DNA of 64,000 nt from the NCBI GenBank assembly GCA_025267735.1, contig CM046299.1:20172232-20236231 (forward strand), read 5' to 3'. The first letter of the stretch is position 1. Each line of letters opens with the position of its first letter. The notes under the pieces are model-generated. The model saw only the letters and a program-made list of their open reading frames with translations. It was not told the DNA's origin and made no database searches. Both the position numbers and the translations under genes were made by a program. Source of the stretch: Mactra quadrangularis (Eukaryota; Mollusca; Bivalvia; Venerida; Mactridae). This document shows, in pieces, positions 22,101-32,430 of this stretch.

Positions 22101-25100
22101 TTGAATACTGTTTATTTTGAAACGCCTATTAGTTTTGCTTCATTTTATAAAAATAAAAAGCTATTCTATGGAAAATAATTAAAATAAACATGGTTTTGGA
22201 GGCTTAAGGGTGACAGATGCTGAATCTTATAGATGTGTTTCATTCATAAAATTTGTATTCAGTTCATTCATAAACCATACTTATATACATTTTAAAAAAA
22301 TCTACAAAATTATCATCAAAATTCAAGAATTGTAGTATTTCGTCTCCAAACTTTTGGTGGGTACTATATAGTTTTAACTACAGTATGTACTCATTGATTA
22401 ATCTAATACAAAACATACATCATACCTCAGTCGTCTATTTTCTTTTTCTAATTGTTCCATGTTTGTTTCGAGCTGCGTGATGTGTTCTCTAAGTGAAGCA
22501 ATCTCTCTATCTTTCACATCTGTACCATGTACCTGTGACAGTGTTAACATTAAACTTTCGCAATTTTATTTTTAAACCAATTTGTTCAATGGCAACGAAT
22601 ATTCTTCAGGGTATTCATAAGACACATGTCACAATTTATTATTATCAATGGTGAGAAGACAATCAACAGGTAGACGCATACATCATGGTTCATTATTAAA
22701 GTCTCGCCTTGGCTTTTTTTTCAGACCCACGATTTGATATTGGAAAAGCTCTTAAGTAGTTCTATATAAATTGTATATTATGAGTTTATCTTAGCTTATA
22801 GATCTTTTAAAGTTTGTTCTGTTTTCAAATATGGAATGTATATCTATCAATGATGGATATATGTAAAATTACCTGTTTATTACTTCCTTGATCTCGTGCA
22901 CTCCTGGAAATAGATATAAAATTAATATGAATTGTGATAAACGATATATAATTCATCAAGGTTAAGAACCAATATTAACACTATGGGCGGTTTTTCATAG
23001 ACTTATAGCCCAGATAGTAGAGGACAGGAAAGGTTTTGACTGCAGTTAATGTTTACTTCTTACCTTTTAAAGCCGCACGGCTAGCTCAGTTGGTAGCATA
23101 CAAGTCTACTGATCGAAGGGTCGTGGGTTCGATTCCCGGGCGGGGCATACTTTCGTGGAGCTTAGTCATGAAATAATTTCTACGGCCATTCTCGCTCCTA
23201 CCAATGATTCTTAATTATGTAGGGCAGTTGTCAGTCACTGACGAAAGTATGCGCTTAGTAGTTGGTTAACAGCTAAACCCAGAGATTTATCCTTTCTAGG
23301 AGGAGTGAATAGGTTGACTGACCGCCGTTATATGACCTATACAATGTGTTGCTACGGCGTTAAACCTAACAAAAACAAACAAACAAACTCCTTAACTTAA
23401 AAAGCTCTTAATGACATAGTTATTTTAAGCAGTAAGATGAACCCGAAACACTGCGGGCATAAATTGTTTTGTGAACTTAAGTTAATTTGTTCGCAATTAT
23501 TTCTACAACAATAATTTATTGCAAAAACATTTAGTTTTGTGAAATATCCAGAGCTTACCCACGGGTTTCATCGATTATTGAAAGTGGTGTAATTGCAGTA
23601 ATTCTCGTGACGAACAAACTAGTAGTCATTAACAAGCTATTTTACATATGAAATGTATAAAGAACATAGAACATGTATAAAACACCATCAAAGATTCATT
23701 TCAAGGTAGAAAAGCTAAGCATGAATGGTGTATTTCAATTTTGTACCTTCTTTCTGATTCAAGTTGTTGTTTAAGGTCTTCCACTTGTCTTTGGAGTTGC
23801 TCTGCTTGGTGGGAGTGCACTCCTTGTACAGGTTTCTGTTGATCTTTTTGTGCATGCTGTTGGGGCGCTTTATAAAGCTGAAATGGGGAATGGAGAAATG
23901 CGAAGAAACTCAGAGCAAATATATAATAATGCGTATGACCTCAGTTGGCAGCTACCACGGCACGATAAGATAATGGTCCATGTCATATTGCTAGAGGATC
24001 TACAGTCATGCTTCGTGTGTAATTCCTTTCCCTCCAAGAGCGCGTTAGCTGCCAACGGTCTAATTGAATCAAGTGTAAAAATAATAATTTGTCTACTATC
24101 AGACTATACTTTGGGGTTTTAAGAACGGAAGAAAACGTTGACGTACATTAAAGCCACATTATAAAGAGTAACACTGTCTATGGAAAAAAGACAATTCTCT
24201 ATTTCAAACACTTCAAGTGAACAAGAAATACTATGGCTTAAATGTGTTAATCTTAATCATTGCATTTCATAGGGAAGAAGACAGAAACCGAAAGTTGAAT
24301 TTGGTTGTCAGTATGTATGAGATGTAGTCTTGTGATTAATAAAACTCACTTCAAATTATTTTATTAATTTCTATTAAGATCATACATATTAGTCAACGTT
24401 TAGAAATCATAAATAAAGTGCACTCATACAAAAGATCCCACATTTTGAGGGTACTCGCTTATTTTAGATCAAGTTACTTCATATCACGGGTCACGTTCAG
24501 CTGACCTTTGTTTTTAAAATATTCATGACGAAATCATTATGTTCAGTAACATGTTTACACTGTCTACGTTAAGCAATTTAAAAAGGAGCTGTCAAACCAC
24601 AGCCTTTGAATAACACGACCGTAAAAATATAATTAACGAAATCAAGATGCTATTATTATGTTTCGTCTCGATGAAAGCTCTGCATTGATTCGTCGTTCCA
24701 AAGGTCATCTCGACGTGACCCCTAAGCGATGACAAGAGATTCTAAACAACAGCGATCGATAGGATATCTGTTTAAGGAGATTGGTTATGCCCCTAATGCA
24801 TGTTATATTTTAATAATTTTACGTTTGTGAGACAGTTTTAATGCTGTTACTTAATATAAATTCATAGCCGAGACAGTACTACGACAAGCATCCTGACCAA
24901 GTTTGATGACAATTGAGTGAAAAATGTGAACACTCAAAGTTTTCCAAAGTTTGGCTGTGTGACCTGTTTTTTTACCCCAGATGACTTATAGTCAAAGTTC
25001 AGCCGCGACCGTGGCATAGTGATTAGCATGTCTGACTTCGAATCCGGAGATCGCGGATTCGAGTCCTGTCGCGGTAGGTCATACTCTATGCATGAGTTGT

Positions 25101-25541
25101 CGGCCTCGTGGTAGGGTAAGTTAGTACTGGTGATAGAAAAGTGTCCAGGAAACCTATAGAAGGTAGAGCTGGTCATCGTATATATGACCTAAATATGTGT
25201 TGAATACGACGTTAAACCCAATTTTTTAAAAAAGAAAAGAATATAACTCCTATAGTCGTTTTGTTTAGTATGTATATTACCGTTTGAAGAAGATTATCCC
25301 AGTGTTTCAGTGTTTCTTCCATTTCCATATGCATGTATCCTGGTATCTTAAAAGTATCTGGCTTCACGTTACCAAGTATTTCAGTCCATCTTTTATTTTC
25401 ATATTTTATAAATCGTATTAAATTCTCCGTTGAAATATTCTTTAACCATTTGAAATTTGTATCTTGTACATTTTGTTGCATTGGATGGGCATTCTGTACT
25501 CGTAGGTCTTTTGGTAAATAGAGACTGGGATTAGCACCCAT
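16162..25541 (-). CDS. MIEAP/SPATA18-like gene A, probably damaged
   Basis: Paralogue of gene B (33646-40711). In vertebrates MIEAP takes part in mitochondrial quality control; the role here is inferred from family only. Exons I can place: E2 25551-25281 (ATG 25541), E3 23877-23747, E4 22903-22873, E5 22532-22426, E6 20990-20792, E7 20395-20282, E10 18660-18577, E11 16470-16162. They code for a Gln-rich then leucine-zipper-like coiled coil (E3-E5), the family motif YGELYDNEWTDAFE (E6), and GPIVDYIVWPVMFLH (E11). Defects: the 33-nt E8 of gene B has no intact counterpart, and E9-like sequence (19647-19522) lacks an AG acceptor. E7, E10 and E11 are all phase 0, so joining E7 to E10 stays in frame (411 aa) but drops about 50 aa of the domain. 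E6 also lost the RLSKFIGDE start seen in B. It is either a pseudogene or a shortened protein. Confidence 0.65.
16852..18452 (+). mobile_element. Tc1-like DNA transposon (full length, decayed)
   Basis: 1601 bp with terminal inverted repeats CTCCTCAAAAAAGTTAAGGA at the left and its complement at the right (one extra A), flanked by TA target duplications (16850-16851 and 18453-18454). It carries a broken transposase gene on the plus strand. It is inserted in the last intron of gene A and is absent from that intron of gene B, so it arrived after the duplication, or was lost from B. Confidence 0.93.
17155..18185 (+). pseudogene. Tc1-like transposase, one frameshift and one nonsense codon
   Basis: Cut-and-paste transposase that would bind the inverted repeats and move the element between TA sites. 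It starts at ATG 17155 (MPQRRHLPIAYMGQ). The N-terminal helix-turn-helix region includes GLTQRHVGRHLNVSHTVVGR. Catalytic residues are visible as FTDESKF, MDDNARPH and NPIEHVWD, with 34 residues between the second Asp and the Glu (DD34E, Tc1 type). Two lesions break it: the frame shifts at a run of six A (17669-17674), and a TGA stands at 17904-17906 right after NARPH. Open sequence continues after both, to the stop at 18185. About 343 codons in all, a normal Tc1 length. Confidence 0.92.
19005..19465. mobile_element. GC-rich MITE in an intron of gene A
   Basis: Terminal inverted repeats GAGGTGCGTTCAACAATGCG (left) and the complement of GAGGTGTGTTCAACAAGGCG (right), with dense GCGAGCGCTCG palindromes just inside both ends; the middle is AT-rich. 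No coding sequence. No clear target duplication. Absent from the matching intron of gene B. Confidence 0.65.
19522..19647 (-). pseudogene. Gene A exon 9 without a splice acceptor
   Basis: Codes GKNFEDILLQFRWMPK and onward, parallel to GAGKNLEDILLQFRWMPK in gene B, with a good donor (GTGAGT) at 521. Where gene B has TTTCAG before GGCGCTGG, gene A reads ACATGAACATGCTGG, with no AG near. The upstream frame runs into a stop two codons away. As written, this exon cannot be included by normal splicing. Confidence 0.65.
21036..21284 (-). mobile_element. tRNA-headed SINE, family 3
   Basis: Read on the minus strand it begins GGAGCAGTGGTCCAGTGGTA (A box-like), followed by GGTTCGATCCC (B box) and a conserved body with TTCCTTGAGCAAGAAATTAA. 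It is not a tRNA gene, because the body continues about 170 bp beyond the head. It lies in the intron between exons 6 and 5 of gene A. Confidence 0.7.
21450..21759 (+). mobile_element. tRNA-headed SINE, family 1, with 15-bp target duplication
   Basis: The head GCCGCCCGGCTAGCTCA and B box GGTTCGATTCCC are followed by a body (GGGCAGTTGTCAGTCACTGA) and a tail GCTACGGCGTTAAACCCAAC plus (AAAC)n. The A-box part has lost about 9 bp. ACATATAGCTATAGT flanks it on both sides (21435-21449 and 760-774), the clear mark of LINE-assisted insertion. Confidence 0.88.
23072..23388 (+). mobile_element. tRNA-headed SINE, family 1
   Basis: Complete head GGCTAGCTCAGTTGGTAG with B box GGTTCGATTCCC, body and (AAAC)n tail. 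It sits in the gene A intron between exons 4 and 3; the matching intron of gene B (38460-38500) is continuous without it, so the insertion followed the duplication. Confidence 0.85.
25002..25227 (+). mobile_element. tRNA-headed SINE, family 2
   Basis: Head GCCGCGACCGTGGCATAGTG with B box GGATTCGAGTCC, body with GTGTCCAGGAAACCTATAGA, ending near GACGTTAAACCCAATTTTTT. In the gene A intron between exons 3 and 2. A second copy is at 28102-28308 on the other strand. Confidence 0.8.
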
Positions 25542-25728
25542 TGTATTGTATCTGACAATGAAATTTAAAAAATAACGTTTGAATTACTCATATAAAGGAC
25601 ACTTTGGTCTGTTCCCCATATAAAGGACACTTTAGTCTGTTCATAAAATACAGGAGGAGCTAGGTTTGATTTCTTTTAATTTCAGACACACTCTTTTCTA
25701 TAACCATAGAATGAGATTATCTTCCCTG

Positions 25729-26044
25729 CATAAGCGGATCTAGCGGGGGGTTCGGGTGGGTTTGGACACTCCCTGAAATTTCCAAAATGTACCCGTCCAT
25801 GAATGTATTTTTTTACTGTTAACAATTTTTAAGTAGTATGCAGCATTTTTTCAGGCTCGCTTCGCTCACCTTTCCGTTTAACATAGATCTAGTGGTTATG
25901 TAGTTTATATTATTGCTATGTTGCGTTATTCTGCAAATGGTGTATAATCTGGTTGTGGCTCGGAAGTTTGGACACCCTAGTAGTTAGGACCCCATGAGAA
26001 AGGTTGGAGTCCCCCCCCCAAGAAAACTCGTGGATCAACCCCTG
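25729..26044. mobile_element. MITE of the CAGGGGCGGATCC family
   Basis: The left end CATAAGCGGATCTAGCGGGG and right end GGATCAACCCCTG form imperfect inverted repeats, with C/G runs just inside. Internal words (AAAATGTACC, TGGTTGTGG) are shared with 30270-30460. Within the first intron of gene A. Confidence 0.6.
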
Positions 26045-26436
26045 TCCCTGGATACAGAACTGATCACTGTCTTATAACCTCACGCCTAGATTTGGAAAAA
26101 AGTGGTAGACAAAGAATCTTTATATTGAAAATAAATTACTCATTTTTAAAGACATAAACCACAGTGTCAAATTAATTGAGACACTTAATTGAAGCTTATC
26201 ATAGTTATGTAGCGATAAGTGTTGTAGGTACATTCATTTCCAACATAAACGACAAAAACTTCAGCGTTTCTAGTATTTAATGACGTTAGCTCAACGACAC
26301 TTAGTGACCATTAATGATTTATAACTTTATTCAAAGCTAAAACAATAAAAATGCATAAATACCCTACTTTCGTTTTCAATGGAAACATTGAAATGACAAC
26401 TAAACTAACTTAAATTAGGAATTGTAGTCAGATAAG

Positions 26437-26714
26437 CAGGGACAGATCCAGGATTTTTGTCTAGGGGGTCCGAACTTTTCTAGGGGGGGGGGGGTCCCAA
26501 CCTCTAAGCACTACCACATTATACACATTTGGCAGAAAAAATGCAACATATTGATAATAAAAACTACATCATCATTAAATCTATGTTAAGCACCGAGAAA
26601 AATTGCTTCAAATTAATTAAAAATGACTTACAAGCAAGAAATACACAAATGGACATGTACATTTTCCAAATTCTAGGGGGGTCCGGACCCCCTGACCCCC
26701 GCTGGATTCACCCG
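26437..26714. mobile_element. MITE of the CAGGGGCGGATCC family (reverse orientation)
   Basis: CAGGGACAGATCCAGGATTT at the left and the complement of a CACGGGTGAATCCAGC end at the right, with a GGGGGGGGGG run near the left and GGGGGGTCCGGACCCC near the right. Internal sequence matches 30270-30460 in reverse. First intron of gene A. Confidence 0.6.
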
Positions 26715-27190
26715 TGGATCAGTAAATGACGGCTACTTACGTAACTTTGATTATTTGTGACTTATAAACCGATAGTGACGATAAATATTGCCTTACATTG
26801 CTACTTTTGTTTCGACATGAACCATAGAATAAATACTAAACGATCTCAGAATAGATCGAGCTAGATTTGTAAAATCACGTCACGTTACAGACTTAGATTT
26901 CATGAATTCTATCAACCTTTGAGAATATTTTGGACTTTATGAATCATCCCAGGTTGGGTTTATAAAAAGACAAACGAACTGACTAAGCTATTAATGCAAT
27001 ATAAAAAGAAAACAACGCAAGTTTTAAAGTGTGTTCTATATTTAAAAACACAATAAATGAACATGTACACAAATGTATCTTCATTCTTTATACAAATGCG
27101 TATCTTTAAAAAAAATTACATTTATTTATGATAAAATTTACTTAATGTATAATAATTTTTATAAATTATAAGTAAACAAATGTTACCTAC

Positions 27191-27279
27191 CTCTTCAAGA
27201 CACCAGTTTGAAATATTCAATTTTCTAATCTTATCAGTAGGTAACTAACAAACAGATAATATACTTCCTGTTTATATAA
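27191..27279 (-). promoter_or_regulatory. Gene A promoter and non-coding first exon
   Basis: On the minus strand a TATA box (TTTATATAAA, 27280-27271) precedes a short non-coding exon ending at 27191 with donor GTAGGT. The exon sequence (GAATATTTCAAACT then TTGA-GAG) is matched at 44502 onward for gene B. The acceptor for exon 2 is TTGTCAG before 25551. First intron about 1.6 kb. Confidence 0.5.
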
Positions 27280-27789
27280 AGTTAGTAGATCACAGATTTC
27301 ATATTTTTCATATTTTAAAATACCTGTCAGTGTCTTTAAATGTGAAAACAAATTTTAATTTTTTTGACAAACTGACCTTTAGTTTTCCAGTTCTTGATTT
27401 CCACTTGAAAGATTCTATACAATTTTAAAAGTTTTCGAAAAGATTAAATTGTATGTTGGTCAATATGTGGTCAAGCTTCTTTAAATATTTTACCGCGTAT
27501 TGATTTATCTACCTACATACACACCAATAAATCAGTATGCCATTGTTAAATGTTTTCAAATTCCGATTGTTTCGTACTTAAGAACAATCTATATTAAGTC
27601 AGTTTTGCAGAGTTTTGTAAATGGATTCGGGAAGTGAAAACATACGTTTTATCCCTAGTAAATGTGGATATCAAAGCCAAATCAGTCTCAAGTATTTAAC
27701 AAATCGTGTGTAAGTTATCACACTAATGGACAAAAATGAAATTAAATCCGTAAAATGAATAGTTTATGGTGTATAGTGTATATTTGATA

Positions 27790-28545
27790 AAATAAGTCAA
27801 GTGCGAATATGGGTGATCTGGGTTCGAACAAAAGGTCACACATCCCAAATACAACCTTGTGAACATTCTAGTGTGGTCACATATTTCTCAATTTTCATCA
27901 AGCTTGGTCAGGTTGCTTGTGTAGGTAATTGCTCAAATGAGTTCAAACATGAGACAATTTTGAATGAAAACTAGGTCACAGGAGCTAAAGCTATAAAACA
28001 AATCTGGTTAGCACTCTTATCCAAATGTACTGGAAATTGGTTTGAAAGTTTGTTTTGATGATTTATATGTCAACTTTGACTTTTCTTTTCTTTTTTTTAT
28101 CGTCGTATTCAATACATATTTAGGTCATATATACTTGTCCAGTTCTTCCTACTTTAGGTTTCCTGGACACTTTTCTATCACCAGTACTAACTTACCCTAC
28201 CACGAGGCCGACATTCATGTATAGGGTATGATCTACCACGACCGGGCTCGAACCCGCAATCTCCGGATTCGAAGTCAGACATGCTAATCACTACGCCAGG
28301 GCCGCGGCTGAACTTTGACTATGGGAGTTATGTGAACACTTGAGTGTCTACAAGGGTTTTCCGAAGTTTGTCTGTGTGACCTGGTTTTTTTACACTAGAT
28401 GACTTGTAGTCAAAGTTGACTATAGGTCATCTGGGGTATGAAAAAGAGGTCTCGCAGCCATTTTTCACTCAACTGTCATCAAACTTTGTCAGGATGCTTG
28501 TCGTGGTAACTGCTCGAACGATTTTGATGTGTCACCAATAAAGAT
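27790..28545. repeat. Composite repeat with inverted SINE family 2 copy
   Basis: Holds GGTCATCTGGGG and TCATCAAACTTTGTCAGGAT, words I associate with common molluscan interspersed repeats, on both sides of a SINE family 2 copy (28102-28308, minus strand, head at 28308). Sequence at 24880-25000, beside the other SINE family 2 copy, matches the right part. The SINE is thus probably carried inside a larger repeat. Confidence 0.6.
28102..28308 (-). mobile_element. tRNA-headed SINE, family 2
   Basis: Complement of the 25002 copy: the head GCCGCGGCCCTGGCGTAGTG lies at the right, with GGTTTCCTGGACAC-type body at the left. The same 5' flank, TAGTCAAAGTTCA, precedes both copies. Confidence 0.75.
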
Positions 28546-28826
28546 TTCATTACTTGATTACCTGATTTATGTATACATCATGTGTGGTAATTAGATTACC
28601 GATGAAGTTTCACCATGGCCTTTTTTGTTTTATCCGCAAGGATGTTAGCCCAGAATTTCCTTTTTAAAATGAAAAAGTAGATTATTTTTGTTTCACTGAC
28701 TTACATAACTAAATAACTAATATTGTATATACATGTATTACTGTTGGTAAATATATTTTGACTCTGAGTATATATAAATGTATAATTTTCTTTTGCAAAA
28801 TTGTTTTTGCTGAAAATTGCCTTATG

Positions 28827-29202
28827 TCAGTTACGAGTATTATATATTAGTACTGATATTATTTTGGTATATGTCAATTACGAGTAATATATATTAGTAC
28901 TGATATTATTTTGGTATATGTCAATTACGAGTATTATATATTAGTACTGGTATCATTTTGGTATATGTCAATTACGAGTAATATATATTAGTACTGATAT
29001 CATTTTGGTATATGTCAATTACGAGTATTATATATTAGTACTGATATAATTTTGGTATATGTCAATCACGAGTATTATATATTAGTACTGTTATTATTTT
29101 TGGTATATGTCAATTACAAGTATCATATATAAGCACTGATATTATTTTGGTAAATGTCAATTACGAGTATTATATATTAGTACTGGTATTATTTTGTCTG
29201 TA
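28827..29202. repeat. 47-bp tandem repeat, eight copies
   Basis: A unit starting TCAATTACGAGTATTATATA recurs at 28827, 28874, 28921, 28968, 29015, 29062, 29110 and 29157, with few substitutions and one inserted base. There are no spacers, so this is a minisatellite rather than a CRISPR array. It lies between genes A and B. Confidence 0.9.
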
Positions 29203-30269
29203 AATATGTACAAATGTTTGATATCCCACAAGTAACTCGTTTCTGCTTATAACAGCGATACAAAACTAGTATAAGTCACCTTCTCCTGCCTATCTGTCTA
29301 AGATATTTTGATATAATTTATAATATATAATATATTACCTTTTTAACCCTTGTTAACTGTGATACTTGCTCAAGTTTGATTGAATTTTCATAAAAACCAA
29401 TCCTTTATAGCATTATACAAAAGTGCTATACTGCATATATATATTTAAGTGTACATTGTTCTCGAATGTTCTCTCTTTTTCAACTGTGTGTTATTGATTA
29501 TATGTAATGTCATTGTCACGTGATTGTATATTTTATGAAATTCATTGTATGTTCACGCGGGTCTATTGACCTATTGATCTGTAAATAAAATCTTCTTCTT
29601 CATAACTAGCTTTTGGGGCATTTTTTTCGGGCTTACTTACCATTCAACGTAAGAAAATATGGACATTATTGTATAATTTCAAGAAAGTTAGATGGTTTGT
29701 CACATTATGACATCAATCTCATGCCGCCATATAAGCATGTTTACTATTTCCATGTGATCACCAATCCAATAAATTTCAGAATAATAAATTCTTCAAATTT
29801 TATTCTCTTTTCAATGTAATCATTCATTTTCTGAGCTATTATCCAAAACTCTCAGAAACACATGCTCAGACAGCATGTTGATTTATAGAAAAACATGTAA
29901 TTGCTGTAAGGAGAAGGGCATCTTTTTATTTTGTATAGTGTTACCAAAACGTTCTGCAAATAATTCCACACAACCAAAGCTGAAACGAGGATGTTTTGTT
30001 CTGTTCAGCTCTCGTGGTCTACTCAATTGGGGTCAAACTTTACAAGTTGACCTCGGTTCTGTGCTTCACTATTACACTATTTGTTTGAAAACTGATTGAT
30101 TATTACCAACTACATTTATGTAACAGCAAGATTGAAGTGTCATACAAGTATTCATTTAATTTCATCTTTAGATGTTTATTTATAGTGGATGTTTTAGATG
30201 GAGCTTAGAAACCCATTTTAAAACAATTCTACATGTTAATACAATTATTGTTGATTGCCCAATAGGATT
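29203..30269. other. Intergenic DNA, possible retroelement 3' end
   Basis: No gene recognised. CTGTAAATAAAATCTTCTTC at about 29579-29600 looks like the 3' end of a non-LTR retroelement with a short CTT tail, but no coding part is left. ORFs at 29613 and 29875 show no family features. Confidence 0.35.
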
Positions 30270-30460
30270 CATAGGCGGATCCTGCGGTGGTCAGGGGGTC
30301 CGGAGCCCCCCCCCCCCTAGAATTTGGAAAATGTACCTGTCCATTAGTGTATTTCTTGTTTGCTTATTTTCTGCAAAATGTGTATTATGTGGTTGTGGTT
30401 TGAGAAAAGTTCGGACCCCCCCCCCCCTAGTCTAGAAAAAAAATCCTGGATCCGCCCCTG
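30270..30460. mobile_element. MITE of the CAGGGGCGGATCC family, 191 bp
   Basis: Compact copy: CATAGGCGGATCCTGCGG at the left and ATCCTGGATCCGCCCCTG at the right are inverted repeats, each followed inward by GGGGGTCCG / CGGACCCCCC. It has no ORF and moves only if a transposase is supplied from elsewhere. No certain target duplication. Confidence 0.65.
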
Positions 30461-31154
30461 TGATCTGTGTTGATACTCTCAAACTCACACTTCAAATGGT
30501 AAGATAATCTAACCTTTTTTCATTGCTAAATTCAACAACCACAACAACTTGTAAGCTTATACATCTGTTAAGCAGGTTTATCATTTACATTTGTATGTAC
30601 TGAACTGGGTTTTTTTCAAGATGACTTTTATCAATAAAATTTAAAATCAGATACCGTAGTCGATATTAATATGCTGCAAATATTATTCCTTTATGTTATT
30701 AATGATAAATAGATTGCGCAACGAATAATACTATTAGTATCTATTTAAGATACCTGATGAATCAGTGAATACAGTTGAAGTAGATCTCTTCAAAGACGAT
30801 CGGCTGAAGAAACAACGACCACTCCAATATAAACAGACAAGTGAACAAAAGATATGTTATTTTCTTTTTCTCTTATAATGATAAAAATCTTTTGCAAGAA
30901 TAACTTGTTTGGGATTTGTTTGGGGCTATCTGCACCAACAAAACTATCTACCGTAGACTGTCATCCTCAGGTACGGAATCTGAAAAAAGTTCCGTCAGTA
31001 TGTAAGTAGCAGTTCACACAGATCGTCGGGTATGAGGGGCGCAATAATCCTTACATTCTCCATTCATGAAAAAAACATCGCTTACAATCACAAACTAATA
31101 GAACTGGTGTAGTTGTAGTTTTCATGCAAAGCATTGAATCACTATTTTATAAGT
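30461..31154. other. Intergenic DNA, nothing recognised
   Basis: AT-rich sequence between the MITE at 30270 and the foldback element at 31155. No coding, RNA or repeat feature that I can support. Confidence 0.4.
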
Positions 31155-32430
31155 ATACTTAACGAAACTCCTAAGTACCCCCCGATTTCAATATTGTAAG
31201 AAATTTATATTTTTTTACATAAATGTCAGATCGATAATGGCCATGTACACACATTGTAGGATCATACTGCCGTTTGTTTCCATGGTTGTCATGCTTATTT
31301 ATGTATGCAAACCCGGTTTTGTCGTGCATGTGTTGAAAAACACAAATGTGCACGTGTTTCTCGTGCAAATATCCCACGTGGTCTGTTTTGGTGAAAATCA
31401 TAAATGTGTTGATACACACACCGAAAAATGAAGAAATGGCTCGAATGACGCGACAAGAACGAAAAATTGTCATATGTCTTTTGCAAGGCAGTGCGTCACC
31501 TGCAGATTTCTATAAGCTATTGTTTTCTGTTAATTCAAAGCAATAAGAATTCTCTCCATTTCCACTTTCTAACGCATGTACGTCAAACCCGGGTTTGCAT
31601 CGATAAAGAAACATTCAAGCCATGCAAGCAGACGGCAGTATGGTCCTATACTGTACACATTTCAATAATCGATCGGACATAGATATTTGAAAATAAAAAT
31701 TTCCTACAATATGGAAATTAGGGTACTTAAAAGCTTCGTTAAGTATAAAAAAGCGGTGTAATTTTCTATAATAAATTGAATTTTTTAGTATAAAATAGAC
31801 TATATCCCATATATTATTATATAAAGTGTGTAGAATGCTATTTTCATAAATAGGCCAAGGACCCAAGGCAAATATTAAAAGTCGGTGGGAGTGTGGCCGG
31901 TCCGCAGTACGCACTAAAATTATTTTATCCACATTCGAAAAACTCGGATATGATCGCCAGCAAAAAAGTTCGTTTTGATAAAATCAAGAGCGCTCGAATA
32001 GAAAAAGTATCTGATAAAATCAATCCGTTCGGTACTGATTTTTACGGAACTTGTTAGTTTTCGTACTATGGAACTTTCGAACTAAAGAAGGGCCCATTAG
32101 TTTAAGCAACGGTCTTACGGGCATTTTCACGTCGTTTGTTTCTGCCTTGCAAAAAATGACAATTTGTCGTTTTTGTTGCTCCATTCGAGACATTTCTTGA
32201 TTTTACGGTGTGCATATAACACATAAATGATTTTCACCAAAACAGACCACGTGGGATATTTGCACGAGAAACACGGGTCCATTTCCGTTTTTCAACACAT
32301 GCACGACACAACCGGGTTTGCATCCATAAATGAGCATGACAATCATGCAAACAAACGACATTATGGTCCTATTTACATTTCCATTAATATAAATTTCCAA
32401 CGATATTGAAATTAGGAGTATTGTTAATTA
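31155..32430. mobile_element. Foldback element with long inverted arms, unit B
   Basis: Arms of about 300 bp: left 31155-31500, right 32140-32430, inverted to each other (for example GTGGTCTGTTTTGGTGAAAA at the left and its complement at the right). Between them are the inner segment (31500-31830) and the core block (31830-32110), both plus oriented. In units A and C the inner segment and core lie in the opposite orientation relative to the arm and 3' flank, so this block is flipped. No transposase seen. Confidence 0.75.

Noticed and set aside
28827..29202. CRISPR-like array
   Set aside because: Units abut without unique spacers and the sequence is nuclear animal DNA.
31615..31932. 105-codon ORF in the foldback element, with a shorter match at 14689
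   Set aside because: It spans inner segment and core in the antisense direction, and the matching copy is interrupted differently.
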